This document shows, piece after piece, positions 19,902 to 28,319 of a DNA stretch of 64,000 nt. The stretch covers positions 49,130 through 113,129 of the forward strand of contig CAMDGB010000004.1 of NCBI GenBank assembly GCA_945897915.1, in the 5' to 3' direction. Numbering within the stretch: position 1 is the stretch's first letter; every line of letters begins with the position of its first letter. Below the pieces are notes generated by a model. It was given only the letters and a program-made list of their open reading frames with translations, was not told the origin of the DNA and did no database searches. This stretch comes from Chryseobacterium gleum. Its GTDB lineage: Bacteria; Bacteroidota; Bacteroidia; Flavobacteriales; Flavobacteriaceae. The position numbers were made by a program, and so were the translations under genes.

Positions 19902-20672
19902 ATGAAAAAAATAGTTGTTTTATTCGTTTTTATTTTTGGAACATTTGCTCAAGCTCAATATCAGATTCCTGAAAAACCTAGTTTACAAACTTCAGTTTAT
20001 GACTATGCTAAACTTTTATCGGATAATGAAAAAACACAGTTAGAAGAAAAACTAGTTAGATATTCAGATTCAACCTCTACCCAAATTGTTATTATTACAA
20101 TTGAAGATTTAAACGGTGATAATATAGAAACTTTAACTCCAAATTGGGGACAAACTTGGGGGATTGGAGATGCTGAAAAAGACAATGGAATTGTAATATT
20201 ACTTTCTAAAAATGACCGAAAAATTTGGATTTCATCAGGTTATGGAACTGAAGTACAACTTGTAGCCGGCAGAACAGGCGAAATTATTAGAAATGTATTT
20301 ACACCTGAATTTAAAGCTGGAAATTATTACAGTGGATTAGATAAAGGAACTAATGCCATTTTTAAAGTCTTAATAGGTAAATACAAGGACGAACGAAAAA
20401 AAGAAAAAGGAAGTGTTATACCGATGCTTATTATAATTATTGGTGTAATAGTATTCTTAATCATAGCCTCTAAAAACAAAGGGAAAAACGGCGGCAATTC
20501 TGGCGGATTTGGCGGTCCCGACTTAATGGATATTATTATATTAAGTAGTTTAGGTCGTAGTGGCGGAAGTTTTGGTGGTGGTTCATCATCTGGTGGTGGA
20601 TTTGGCGGAGGCTTCGGCGGCGGATTTGGCGGCGGCGGATTTTCTGGTGGAGGTGCTGGTGGAAGCTGGTAA
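19902..20672 (+). CDS. TPM domain protein with signal peptide, membrane helix and glycine-rich tail
   Basis: A 256-aa exported protein. The ATG at 19902 gives a signal peptide ending at FAQAQ; an earlier TTG would bury it. The TPM domain spans about residues 30-155 (STQIVIITIEDLNG and GIGDAEKDNGIVILLSKNDRK are visible). A transmembrane helix lies near 175-195 and a Gly/Ser-rich tail (about 205-256) ends the protein. This TPM + TM + Gly-rich architecture is the usual YgcG-type partner of LemA. Confidence 0.9.
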   Translation: MKKIVVLFVFIFGTFAQAQYQIPEKPSLQTSVYDYAKLLSDNEKTQLEEKLVRYSDSTSTQIVIITIEDLNGDNIETLTPNWGQTWGIGDAEKDNGIVILLSKNDRKIWISSGYGTEVQLVAGRTGEIIRNVFTPEFKAGNYYSGLDKGTNAIFKVLIGKYKDERKKEKGSVIPMLIIIIGVIVFLIIASKNKGKNGGNSGGFGGPDLMDIIILSSLGRSGGSFGGGSSSGGGFGGGFGGGFGGGGFSGGGAGGSW

Positions 20673-20703
20673 TTTTAGTGTTCAGTAACCAATATTTAAA
20701 CAT

Positions 20704-20737
20704 AAAAAAACCGATAAGTGATTATCGGTTTTTTTTA
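20704..20737. terminator. Bidirectional rho-independent terminator
   Basis: Stem CCGATAA (20711-20717) with TTATCGG (20722-20728), extended by flanking A and T runs; it serves the lemA-TPM operon (plus) and der (minus). Confidence 0.88.
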
Positions 20738-20739
20738 TA

Positions 20740-22050
20740 TTATTTCTGTCTGAAGTATATATCTATTGGTACACCACTAAAATTATAGTTTTCGCGTAAT
20801 TTGTTTTCCAAGAAACGCTTGTAAGGTTCTTTTACGTATTGCGGTAAATTGGCAAAAAACACAAACTGCGGCACCGGAGTAGGCAATTGCATGCAATATT
20901 TAATTTTTACATATTTTCCTTTTAATGCTGGTGGCGGTTGGTTTTCTATAATTGGCAACATTAAATCGTTAAATTTAGACGTTGGTACTTTTTGTTTTCT
21001 GTTTTCAAAAACCTCAACAGCTGTTTCTAACCCTTTTAATAAACGTTGTTTTTCTAATGCAGAAACAAATAAAATCGGAACATCTGTAAACGGTTGGATT
21101 TCTTCTCTAATTTTACGTTCGTAATCTCTTGCAGTCATAGTATCTTTTTCAACTAAATCCCACTTGTTTACTAAAATTACAATTCCTTTTCTGTTTTTTT
21201 CGGCTAACCAAAAAATACTTTGATCTTGTCCTTCAAAACCACGAGTGGCGTCAATCACCAAAATACAAACATCTGAATGCTCAATGGCACGTACCGATCG
21301 CATTACAGAATAAAACTCTAAATCTTCTTTTACTTTTGCTTTTCTTCTAATTCCGGCAGTATCTACCAAGTTAAATTCGAAACCAAAACGGTTATATGTC
21401 GTATCAATAGCGTCACGAGTTGTTCCTGCAATATCTGTAACCACAAATCTATCTTCGCCAATTAAAGCATTAATGATAGACGATTTTCCAGCATTTGGTC
21501 TGCCCACAACTGCAAAACGAGGTAATGGATTTTCATCTTCAACTACTTCTGGCATCTCGGGTAAAACTTCCACTAATTTATCTAATAATTCACCCGTTCC
21601 ACTTCCATTCATGGCGCCAATAGTGAAATATTCGCCCAATCCTAAATTGTAAAACTCTAACGCATCTGTAACACGTTTTGAATTATCTACTTTGTTCACG
21701 GCTAATAAAACTGGCTTAGTAACCTTACGTAACAATTTTGCAACTTCATCATCCATTGGCGTAATGCCTTCTTCAACATCTACCATAAAAATGATAGCAT
21801 CGCACTCGTCTATTGCTAATTCTACTTGTTTTCTTATTTCACTCTCAAAAATATCGTCAGAACCTTTAATGTAGCCACCCGTATCAATTACTGAAAATTC
21901 TTTTCCATTCCACTCACTTTTTCCATAGTTTCTATCGCGCGTAACGCCACTCACAGAGTCTACAATGGCATCTCTACGTTGGATTAAACGGTTAAAAAGC
22001 GTAGATTTCCCTACATTTGGTCTTCCTACTATGGCTACAATATTATTCAT
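20740..22050 (-). CDS. der: Ribosome biogenesis GTPase Der (EngA)
   Basis: Double-GTPase needed for 50S ribosome assembly. The 436 aa contain two G domains: GRPNVGKST (N-terminal) and GRPNAGKSS (middle), each with its DxxG (DTGG, DTAG) and NKxD (NKVD, NKWD) motifs, followed by a C-terminal KH-like domain. Length is normal. It lies directly downstream of era on the same strand but has its own promoter signal. Confidence 0.98.
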   Translation of the reverse strand: MNNIVAIVGRPNVGKSTLFNRLIQRRDAIVDSVSGVTRDRNYGKSEWNGKEFSVIDTGGYIKGSDDIFESEIRKQVELAIDECDAIIFMVDVEEGITPMDDEVAKLLRKVTKPVLLAVNKVDNSKRVTDALEFYNLGLGEYFTIGAMNGSGTGELLDKLVEVLPEMPEVVEDENPLPRFAVVGRPNAGKSSIINALIGEDRFVVTDIAGTTRDAIDTTYNRFGFEFNLVDTAGIRRKAKVKEDLEFYSVMRSVRAIEHSDVCILVIDATRGFEGQDQSIFWLAEKNRKGIVILVNKWDLVEKDTMTARDYERKIREEIQPFTDVPILFVSALEKQRLLKGLETAVEVFENRKQKVPTSKFNDLMLPIIENQPPPALKGKYVKIKYCMQLPTPVPQFVFFANLPQYVKEPYKRFLENKLRENYNFSGVPIDIYFRQK

Positions 22051-22067
22051 TATTCTTAAATTTTGTG

Positions 22068-22100
22068 CAAAGATAGTTTAAAAGTTGGGAGTTTTAACAA
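22068..22100 (-). promoter_or_regulatory. Promoter of der
   Basis: On the minus strand TTG (22100-22098), a 22-nt spacer and TATCTTTG (22075-22068) match the Flavobacterium consensus; the der ATG begins 17 nt downstream. Confidence 0.6.
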
Positions 22101-22166
22101 GTAATAACAAATGCTTTAATCAAAACTGTATACTAAATTCTATAAACTAATTATTTGTTATTACTT
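22099..22166. repeat. 14-bp perfect inverted repeat across the era 3' end
   Basis: AAGTAATAACAAAT (22099-22112) and its exact complement (22153-22166) are 40 nt apart. The right arm covers the era stop codon at 22161. The RNA could form a long hairpin between era and der; there is no T-run, so it is not a classical terminator. Confidence 0.6.
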
Positions 22167-23045
22167 CTGGTTGTATCCAAATCTTCGCAATTGAAAGGCA
22201 TTGTTTCGCCAATCTTTATTCACTTTTACGAAAATTTCAATGTGTATTTGTTTGTCGAAAAACAATTCTAAATCGGCACGAGCCTGCATTCCTACTTTTT
22301 TTAGAGCTGCACCTTTATGACCGATTATAATTCCTTTTTGTGTTTCGCGTTCTACCATTATGACAGAGCGAATCCTTATGATTTTTTCATCTTCTAAAAA
22401 CTCCTCGGTTTCTACCTCAACTGCATACGGAATTTCTTTGTCGTAATTTAATAAAATCTTCTCCCGAATAGTTTCATTTACAAAAAAACGTTCTGGTTTG
22501 TCTGTTAACGCATCTTTTGGATAATATGGTGGCGAAAGCGGTAATAAATCTACAATACGATTCAAAACTTCTTTAACATTAAAATTTTCTAAAGCCGAAA
22601 TTGGAAAAATTTCAGCATTAGGTACTTTTATTTGCCATGTTTGCACTTGTTCTTCTAATAATTCTTGATTGGATTTATCAATTTTATTCAATAATAGTAA
22701 AACAGGAATTTTAGCATGAATAATTTTATTAAAAAAGTCCTCGTCTTTTAGTTCCTTTTCACCAATTTCAACCATATAAATTAAAATATCGGCATCAGAA
22801 AAAGCACTTTTTACAAAATCCATCATACTGGTTTGTAAATCGTAAGCGGGTTTGATAATTCCTGGCGTATCAGAAAAAACAATTTGATAATCTTCATCAT
22901 TAACGATTCCAAAAATTCTGTGACGTGTGGTTTGTGCCTTACTAGTTATGATAGACAACTTCTCGCCTACCATAGCATTCATTAAGGTTGATTTTCCTAC
23001 GTTTGGGTTGCCAATAATATTTACAAAACCTGCTTTGTGCGACAT
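22161..23045 (-). CDS. era: GTPase Era
   Basis: Essential GTPase that binds 16S rRNA and helps 30S maturation. The 294 aa hold G1 GNPNVGKST, G3 DTPG, G4 NKID and the C-terminal KH domain (IIGHKGAALKKVGMQARADLE). Length is normal. A TACCTTTG -7 box lies 15 nt upstream of the ATG. Confidence 0.98.
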   Translation of the reverse strand: MSHKAGFVNIIGNPNVGKSTLMNAMVGEKLSIITSKAQTTRHRIFGIVNDEDYQIVFSDTPGIIKPAYDLQTSMMDFVKSAFSDADILIYMVEIGEKELKDEDFFNKIIHAKIPVLLLLNKIDKSNQELLEEQVQTWQIKVPNAEIFPISALENFNVKEVLNRIVDLLPLSPPYYPKDALTDKPERFFVNETIREKILLNYDKEIPYAVEVETEEFLEDEKIIRIRSVIMVERETQKGIIIGHKGAALKKVGMQARADLELFFDKQIHIEIFVKVNKDWRNNAFQLRRFGYNQK

Positions 23046-23060
23046 ATTTTTTATTTTTTA

Positions 23061-23068
23061 CAAAGGTA
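23061..23068 (-). promoter_or_regulatory. -7 box of era
   Basis: TACCTTTG on the minus strand matches TAnnTTTG, 15 nt before the era start codon. Confidence 0.5.
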
Positions 23069-23072
23069 CATA

Positions 23073-23102
23073 AAAAAGCCACTCGTTTTAGAATGGCTTT
23101 TT
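23073..23102 (-). terminator. Rho-independent terminator after the DnaJ-KTSC gene
   Basis: AAAAAGCCA (23073-23081) and TGGCTTTTT (23094-23102) form a hairpin with A/T flanks between the DnaJ-KTSC gene and era. Confidence 0.65.
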
Positions 23103-23123
23103 ATACAATATTATGTTAGTTAT

Positions 23124-23576
23124 TTATTCTGCAGCAACTAATTTAGTTGCACTACGGTATAAAAATTCATTATAAATGTGACGACGAGCAAAACGACCAG
23201 GTGATTCAGCATTTACCATTTTCACATAGGTGTTTCTTGGGACACCAAAGTATTCAAATTTACTTCCGTCTGCAAAGCTAATGTATAAAACGCCTTTATC
23301 CATATGAAAATCGGAAATTTGAGAAGTTGTGGTAGTTGCTGTGTATTCTGCTTTTACTTTTTCTCTGGTTTCTGGAGCGATACTTACTAAAAAGTGGTAG
23401 GCTTCAATAATGTCTTTACTTCTTTCTTCAGCTGCTAAACGTTCAACTGGATCAGCAATAGTATCAGGATGATCTTCCTTCATACTATTTCTATATATTG
23501 TTTTTAATTCTTTTAATGTTGCATCTCTGGTAACATTAAGTAACTTTCTGTACCCAATAATTTTCTGTGTAGTCAT
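23124..23576 (-). CDS. J-domain protein with C-terminal KTSC domain
   Basis: A 150-aa protein. The N-terminal half (about residues 8-70) is a J domain with the HPD tripeptide (in KEDHPDT) that stimulates Hsp70 ATPase. The C-terminal half (about 95-145) is a KTSC domain (LYISFADGSKFEYFGVPRNTY, then SPGRFARRHI), often found in nucleic-acid-linked or phage-type proteins and of unknown function. It is cytoplasmic. Its own terminator and position before era suggest an independent unit. It sits immediately outside the proposed island boundary. Confidence 0.85.
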   Translation of the reverse strand: MTTQKIIGYRKLLNVTRDATLKELKTIYRNSMKEDHPDTIADPVERLAAEERSKDIIEAYHFLVSIAPETREKVKAEYTATTTTSQISDFHMDKGVLYISFADGSKFEYFGVPRNTYVKMVNAESPGRFARRHIYNEFLYRSATKLVAAE

Positions 23577-23693
23577 AAATTTTCCAAATAAAAGCGCAAA
23601 AATAGTGATTAATTATTTAATTATACAATAAAAAAGAACCAATACTAAAACTTAATCATTTGTTGATGAATTAATTAAATATATAAAAATCCC

Positions 23694-23721
23694 CACATTT
23701 CTCTGAAGCTTTTTTAGTAGC
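23694..23721. repeat. Near-copy of the tRNA-Met 3' end and terminator (possible att remnant)
   Basis: 28 nt match 35136-35162 at about 25 positions (one indel, two mismatches), in the same orientation. In the minus sense it reads GCTACTA followed by AAAGCTTCA and AGAAATGTG. A CTCGAAC (T-arm) match follows at 23737-23743, compared with 35173-35179 in the tRNA, with 5 nt more between the two blocks. Consistent with the left border of an element inserted at tRNA-Met, or with a decayed tRNA/terminator copy. Confidence 0.5.
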
Positions 23722-23810
23722 CTTGTCAGAAGGCATCTCGAACAATTTGCTTAAAGATTATGAACAGTTTTTGGAGTTTTATGAATATAAAAAAAATTTA
23801 AAACAAAATA

Positions 23811-24233
23811 TTATTTTGCAATATAAACATCCAAAGTTGCTTCACCAGCTTCCATTTCTAATTGGTCTTTTGCATCAGGATTAACCTTGTACCAAATGGT
23901 TCCAGGTAGCGGAATAAAATTTTTTTTAAGTGCGTCAGCGTACAAAGTTTTAAAAACAACCACACCCGAATTTGGGTCTCCTTCACCTAAATCCAAATTT
24001 CGTTTATCTGGTTTGGTAATGGTGCCTTGAAGAATGTATATGGGTTGACCACTTTGATGGTATTCGTTTTTATTTGCATAACACAATAAGGTAATTTTAG
24101 TTTTATTTACTATTGAGGTATAAAACCACCCGTATTCATAAAAATGACTGATTTTGTAGTCTACATCATTTTGTGTTTGGCCATTACTATTAATAAATAG
24201 CATAAAGAAAAGGATACCTAGGATTTTTTTCAT
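23811..24233 (-). CDS. Secreted protein of unknown function
   Basis: I do not recognise a family. The 140-aa product has a signal peptide (MKKILGILFFMLFINSNGQ), so the mature domain of about 120 aa is exported. It is rich in aromatic residues and looks beta-structured. There are no repeated cysteines, lipobox or T9SS sorting domain. It is the first gene inside the left island border and lies in AT-rich DNA. No TAnnTTTG box or palindromic site was found directly upstream. Confidence 0.6.
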   Translation of the reverse strand: MKKILGILFFMLFINSNGQTQNDVDYKISHFYEYGWFYTSIVNKTKITLLCYANKNEYHQSGQPIYILQGTITKPDKRNLDLGEGDPNSGVVVFKTLYADALKKNFIPLPGTIWYKVNPDAKDQLEMEAGEATLDVYIAK

Positions 24234-24367
24234 TTTATTTAGTATTTAGATTAATTTAATTTTTTAAATTATTGTAATAATTATTGTTAAAACCATTTTT
24301 TGGGCAATTTCATCCGTATTTAATGCAATTAAACTACTTTTTAAGAATAATTATTATGTTCAATAAA

Positions 24368-24571
24368 TCAATTATCATATGTATAAAAATAGGATATAAT
24401 TACTGTAACCATTACAAGAGGCCAACACATTGTACATCCCCAAATTTCTAATAATGTTAAACGTGTAGTAGTCTTAGTTCGGTAACAAAAAAAATCAAAT
24501 AATGCTGCAATTACAACACCTATTGACAAGTAGGGAATTGAAAAAACTGTATTTATAATACTTATTATCAT
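24368..24571 (-). CDS. Small two-helix membrane protein under the island palindrome
   Basis: A 67-aa hydrophobic protein with two predicted transmembrane helices (about residues 5-27 and 42-63) separated by a short basic loop (YRTKTTTRL). No family is recognised. Support for a real gene is strong: a palindromic site (24644-24658), an exact 10-nt spacer and a TAAATTTG -7 box (24626-24633) lie upstream in the same arrangement as at four other promoters in this block. Confidence 0.6.
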   Translation of the reverse strand: MIISIINTVFSIPYLSIGVVIAALFDFFCYRTKTTTRLTLLEIWGCTMCWPLVMVTVIISYFYTYDN

Positions 24572-24625
24572 AACGTTTTATTATTTAATTAAAAACTAAA
24601 AATTATTTTTGATTTCATTTAAAAA

Positions 24626-24658
24626 CAAATTTAACTAATATATAGACAAATTATGTCT
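24626..24658 (-). promoter_or_regulatory. Island promoter 1: palindrome plus -7 box
   Basis: Minus strand: AGACATAATTTGTCT (24658-24644), 10 nt, then TAAATTTG (24633-24626). The palindrome occupies the place of the -33 element. Controls the 67-aa membrane protein gene. Confidence 0.75.
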
Positions 24659-24688
24659 ACATATTATTTCTATTTAGAAACTCTATAT

Positions 24689-25024
24689 TTAAGCTTTTAT
24701 ATTTAACTCATTGATGTAATTTACAAATTCTGAAATATTTTTCGGATAATAAACTCCTAAAATATTTGAATCATGAACAATATCGATAACAGGTGTTCCG
24801 TCGTCGTCACCTCTGACTATAATTTCATAATTGCTTACAATTGTTTTCATTTGGGTCAACCAAAATGTATCTTCTGAACTTCCTTCACCACAATCAAATT
24901 CAACCTCTGAAGTATTTTTGAATTTATTAGCAATTATCTCTAAAAATTCATTTTCCATTTCATCTAATTCTAATTCAGTAAATTCTAATTTTCTGTTTTC
25001 GTAATAATCGTTTAATGCACTCAT
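24689..25024 (-). CDS. Acidic protein of unknown function
   Basis: A 111-aa acidic protein from the ATG at 25024; an in-frame ATG at 25051 would add nine hydrophobic residues and cannot be excluded. The first half is Glu-rich and helical (TELELDEMENEFLEI). The second half looks like a small alpha/beta domain, with a DCGEGSSED turn and a GDDDGTP stretch. No family is recognised. It may be the last gene of the long minus-strand operon that contains the SPFH gene. Confidence 0.55.
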   Translation of the reverse strand: MSALNDYYENRKLEFTELELDEMENEFLEIIANKFKNTSEVEFDCGEGSSEDTFWLTQMKTIVSNYEIIVRGDDDGTPVIDIVHDSNILGVYYPKNISEFVNYINELNIKA

Positions 25025-25125
25025 AATGTTATTTTGTAAAATTATTTGCATCTCTTTTTTGGATTTTGCCTTAAATCTTTATTATATCACTCTTAATTTT
25101 GGTTTTTATAAAAATTAAAACATTA

Positions 25126-25473
25126 TTAAACTTTCATTTTAGAAATAGTATAAACTGATAAAATAAATATTATTAAAGCAATTCCGGTAGCTAATACATA
25201 AGAAGAATAATCATATTCGTTGAATATTGAAAATAAAATATTGATTGCTAAAAAAACACTTAAAAATATTCCTGAAGTAACTTTAATTAAAACATTTGTT
25301 CTACTATAATCGAAATTTAGTGTAATAATACCCGCAATACCTGAAGTAATTGAAATAAAACATCCTATTGCAAACATAATTTTATTTTCTTCTAATGTAT
25401 ATTTAGATAGAAAAAAAGCAACAAGCAATCCTATTAAAACTGACATCATCAGTGTAAAGAAATTTATTTTCAT
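25126..25473 (-). CDS. Four-helix integral membrane protein, unknown function
   Basis: 115 aa, almost entirely hydrophobic, with four predicted transmembrane helices (about residues 6-24, 32-52, 62-82 and 90-110). No charged motif or known family is seen. It starts 7 nt after the end of the GYF_2 protein gene, so it very likely belongs to the SPFH operon and adds a membrane component. Confidence 0.65.
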   Translation of the reverse strand: MKINFFTLMMSVLIGLLVAFFLSKYTLEENKIMFAIGCFISITSGIAGIITLNFDYSRTNVLIKVTSGIFLSVFLAINILFSIFNEYDYSSYVLATGIALIIFILSVYTISKMKV

Positions 25474-25480
25474 AGTTAAA

Positions 25481-25828
25481 TTATTTTATAGGTGGAGGTT
25501 TAAGAAGAAATATTTTTTTTACTTCTGGGATTTGTTTAGCATTCATCCATCCTGGTAATCCGTGAAACCATATCAATGTTTCTTCTGATACTCTATTACC
25601 TAAAATATGGCTACTCAATTCTTCTTCAGTAAAAGGTCCTTGTGGAATATCATTTACTAATGCATAAAAAAGTATTGGTTTTGGCATTTGCATGCTTAAA
25701 TTTTGAAATTGAGGCGTTTGCATATTCGTCATTGCATGATTCATTGTTTGCATCATTTGTTGTGCAACTGCCATACTCATGCCAAATTCCATCAATTTTT
25801 CTAGTGAATTAAAACTATTGTCATTCAT
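25481..25828 (-). CDS. GYF_2 domain protein
   Basis: 115 aa from the ATG at 25828, chosen because a longer frame (from 25882) would overlap the SPFH gene's proline-rich end. The N-terminal half is Met/Gln-rich (MQTMNHAMTNMQTPQ). The C-terminal half is a GYF_2 domain (about 50-105: ILFYALVNDIPQGPFTEEEL, then ETLIWFHGLPGWMNAKQI), like the C-terminal domain of the SPFH protein just upstream. GYF-type domains bind proline-rich peptides, and the SPFH protein ends in a PPPPPPP run. 10 nt separate the two genes. Confidence 0.8.
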   Translation of the reverse strand: MNDNSFNSLEKLMEFGMSMAVAQQMMQTMNHAMTNMQTPQFQNLSMQMPKPILFYALVNDIPQGPFTEEELSSHILGNRVSEETLIWFHGLPGWMNAKQIPEVKKIFLLKPPPIK

Positions 25829-25838
25829 AATAATTATT

Positions 25839-27248
25839 TTATGGATTAATTGGTGGTGGAGGCGGTGGCGGAACAGCCCCAAACAATGTTTGTAACTCTA
25901 ATATTTTATTCGCTTCATCCCAATTTTGCATCCCTTGTTTCCACACAAAAGTGTTAGATTGTAATTGACCATTTATTACCAATTGTTGTAATTGTTGCAT
26001 AGTAAACGGCCCTGTTTGTTCTCCATTCACAGCTACAAAATATTGAATACTTGGAGGTGATGGAGGCATTTGTGTGTTTGGTGGTGTTTGACTATTCATA
26101 TTGGCACCCATCTGATTCATCATTCCAGCCATTTGATTACCCATAGCTCCACCCATCATCATACCAGTCATCATACCAGCTGGGTTCATACCGCCTGATG
26201 AATTACCACCCAAATCCATATTACCCATGCTACCTAAACTATCTGCAGCTGAAGTTAAAATATCCTTTTGCGCATCTGTTTGAATATTTAGTTTATGAAC
26301 TTCAAAATTACTTGATTCAGTTTGTAATTTTTGTGCGCGTTGCAATTCTTCTCTCTGAATACGCAGTTGTTCTTCTATATTACCAGCATTTATACGTTGC
26401 GTATCTTGTAAATTTTTAATGTTTACATCTGATTGAGCCTGTAAGGTGTCAATTTCAACATTTGCTTGAGTAGTTGTTTTTCTTTCGGTAATATCTGCAG
26501 TTAGTTTTCTGAGCTTATGATATTGTTCATCGTTTTTATCAATATCAATAACATCAATACTTAAATTATTGATTTGAATACCAAATAAAGTTTCTATTTC
26601 AGGCTTTAATCTTATATTAGATTCAGAATTTACTTCATCTAATTGAGTTTCGATTTGAACAACAGCAATATCATTTTTCTTTGGAATGTTAATTACAATT
26701 GCTTTTAAATTTCTTTCAATTACTGGTTTCATCTTTTCATTTAACTCATCAGGAGTCAAATTTGTGAGTCTGTTAATTTTGATAAATTCTTTGTAATCTA
26801 CAATTTGAGTTAACAATTGATATTTCACTGCACATTTAATTCCAAAATCTTTAAATCGAGGATCGAAAACATCAAAATATTGAATTCTAGCATTAAAAGG
26901 TATGATTCGTGCTAAGTTAATGAAATAAACCTCCGCTTGAAATGGAGTTCCCGCATTATATGCTAGACCAATTATATTTGATATAACCGGTAAATTTGCT
27001 GTTTTTAATATTTCATCATATGGTCCTTCAATAAAATCTTGAATTAAGCCATCTTTCTGTTTGTACACAAAAACAGCTACTTCACCATCTTTTACACGTA
27101 AACTACTTCCCCAACGGATGGCATTTTCTTTATTTGTTGAATTAACTTCATTACCTAATGGTCTCCATTTCCAAATTAGGTAATCTTGTTCGTCACAACG
27201 AATCATGTCCATCATGCCGCCTTCTTTTTTACTACTGAATAATCCCAT
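25839..27248 (-). CDS. SPFH domain protein (YdjI / virion-core-like) with C-terminal GYF_2 domain and polyproline tail
   Basis: A 469-aa membrane-associated scaffold candidate. Residues about 30-300 form an SPFH/band-7 type domain of the YdjI subgroup (IRWGSSLRVKDGEVAVFVYK near residues 44-63), followed by a helical region, then a Met/Gly/Asn-rich linker (about 335-400). A GYF_2 domain (about 405-455, GPFTMQQLQQLV and FVWKQGMQNWDE) and a seven-proline tail end the protein. There is no N-terminal signal. In Bacillus, YdjI-type proteins work with zinc-ribbon partners in membrane-stress complexes; here three TerB/zinc-ribbon membrane proteins precede it, the nearest by 1 nt. Function here is inferred from context. 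Confidence 0.85.
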   Translation of the reverse strand: MGLFSSKKEGGMMDMIRCDEQDYLIWKWRPLGNEVNSTNKENAIRWGSSLRVKDGEVAVFVYKQKDGLIQDFIEGPYDEILKTANLPVISNIIGLAYNAGTPFQAEVYFINLARIIPFNARIQYFDVFDPRFKDFGIKCAVKYQLLTQIVDYKEFIKINRLTNLTPDELNEKMKPVIERNLKAIVINIPKKNDIAVVQIETQLDEVNSESNIRLKPEIETLFGIQINNLSIDVIDIDKNDEQYHKLRKLTADITERKTTTQANVEIDTLQAQSDVNIKNLQDTQRINAGNIEEQLRIQREELQRAQKLQTESSNFEVHKLNIQTDAQKDILTSAADSLGSMGNMDLGGNSSGGMNPAGMMTGMMMGGAMGNQMAGMMNQMGANMNSQTPPNTQMPPSPPSIQYFVAVNGEQTGPFTMQQLQQLVINGQLQSNTFVWKQGMQNWDEANKILELQTLFGAVPPPPPPPINP

Positions 27249-27249
27249 T

Positions 27250-28209
27250 TTATTTATTTTCTTTTTTTAAATCTAAAATTGTTTTTTTTAAAGACGCTCT
27301 TTTTTTTTCATAAGTATCAGCCTTTTTTTGATAACTAATAATTTCCAACTTGTAACTCCAAACTAATTGTTCCGTAAATATTAATGCTTTACTATAATTT
27401 TGTTTATCAATGTTTTCAATTATTTGTTTTTCAATATTATTTAGCTTTGAAATTTCGTTTCTTTCACCTTCATTTTCAGACTTAATGCCAAAATAAACTG
27501 CTAAAAACAAGAATATAAATAATACTAAAATTACAAATAACATTTTTTGTTTTGGAGATATAGAAATAGTTTTAATTTGATTATTGTATTCTAACAAAAG
27601 CAAATTAGCGTGTATATCATCTTTTAACTCTAGTGAAATTTTTGCTTTTAATTCATTTGCTTTTGATTTCCATGCACGTCTCAAAAAGCCTTCGTCATTT
27701 ACTGATCCATATTTTTTACTTTCATGAATTGCTAAATTAAAAAAATCTAATAAATCTTCTTTATTGTAAGGCAATGGGAAGGTTGAGACAATTGAAGCTT
27801 TTCTAGCGTTAATTTTACTTTCATATACTCTTTCAACATCTAATTTTTCAATAAAATTTAAAGACCTATTTCTCTCTTCAATTTCAACTTTTTCAAATTC
27901 TGAAAACAATTTTTGCTTTGATTTTAGTACTTGTGAATTAGTAAATTCATGTCCGCAATCTTCACACTTTATTTGAAAAGCTTTTTTACTTGCCCCACAA
28001 GCAGGACAAGTATTAATATTACCAATTTTTTCTTTATCTTCCGGTTTATTGGCTTCTAATTGATGAAGTTTTCCATCTAATATCATTTCAACTTCATCTC
28101 TGTCAACGCCTAATGCTTCAGCTTTACGAAGAATAATTCCTCTTTCTTTTTCAGTCACTTCACCATCGGCAAGTGCCATATTTATTAAATTCTCAATATC
28201 TGGGTGCAT
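27250..28209 (-). CDS. TerB-like / zinc-ribbon membrane protein, paralogue C
   Basis: A 319-aa protein built as: TerB-like helical domain (residues 1-55, ALADGEVTEKERGIILRKAE), zinc ribbon (CPACG...CEDCGHE, about 68-87), a conserved middle domain (PLPYNKEDLLDFF ... AWKSKANEL), one transmembrane helix (about 224-244) and a C-terminal helical tail of about 70 aa. The N-terminal 90 residues are nearly the same as in the two upstream paralogues, while the tails differ. It ends 1 nt before the SPFH gene, so the two are tightly coupled. TerB-type domains occur in tellurite/stress and phage-resistance membrane systems. Confidence 0.8.
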   Translation of the reverse strand: MHPDIENLINMALADGEVTEKERGIILRKAEALGVDRDEVEMILDGKLHQLEANKPEDKEKIGNINTCPACGASKKAFQIKCEDCGHEFTNSQVLKSKQKLFSEFEKVEIEERNRSLNFIEKLDVERVYESKINARKASIVSTFPLPYNKEDLLDFFNLAIHESKKYGSVNDEGFLRRAWKSKANELKAKISLELKDDIHANLLLLEYNNQIKTISISPKQKMLFVILVLFIFLFLAVYFGIKSENEGERNEISKLNNIEKQIIENIDKQNYSKALIFTEQLVWSYKLEIISYQKKADTYEKKRASLKKTILDLKKENK

Positions 28210-28319
28210 TTTATATTTTTTTTATGAATTAAACTTCAAAATTAGTTAATTTATTATCACAACAATTATCCATCTTGTCACCTTTTATTACTGTTAAATA
28301 TTCTCTTAATATTAAATTT

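Noticed and set aside
20560..20672. GGC/GGT-rich stretch as a repeat array
   Set aside because: It encodes the glycine-rich tail of the TPM protein, the usual architecture of LemA-linked proteins.
23690..23760. Remnant of a GIY-YIG nuclease gene or a second functional tRNA
   Set aside because: No cloverleaf can be folded and no GIY-YIG motif is readable in any frame; only the tRNA 3' end/terminator-like match is supported.
25829..25882. Longer start for the GYF_2 protein at 25882
   Set aside because: It would overlap the SPFH gene's polyproline codons and add a His-rich leader that is only the other frame of that repeat.
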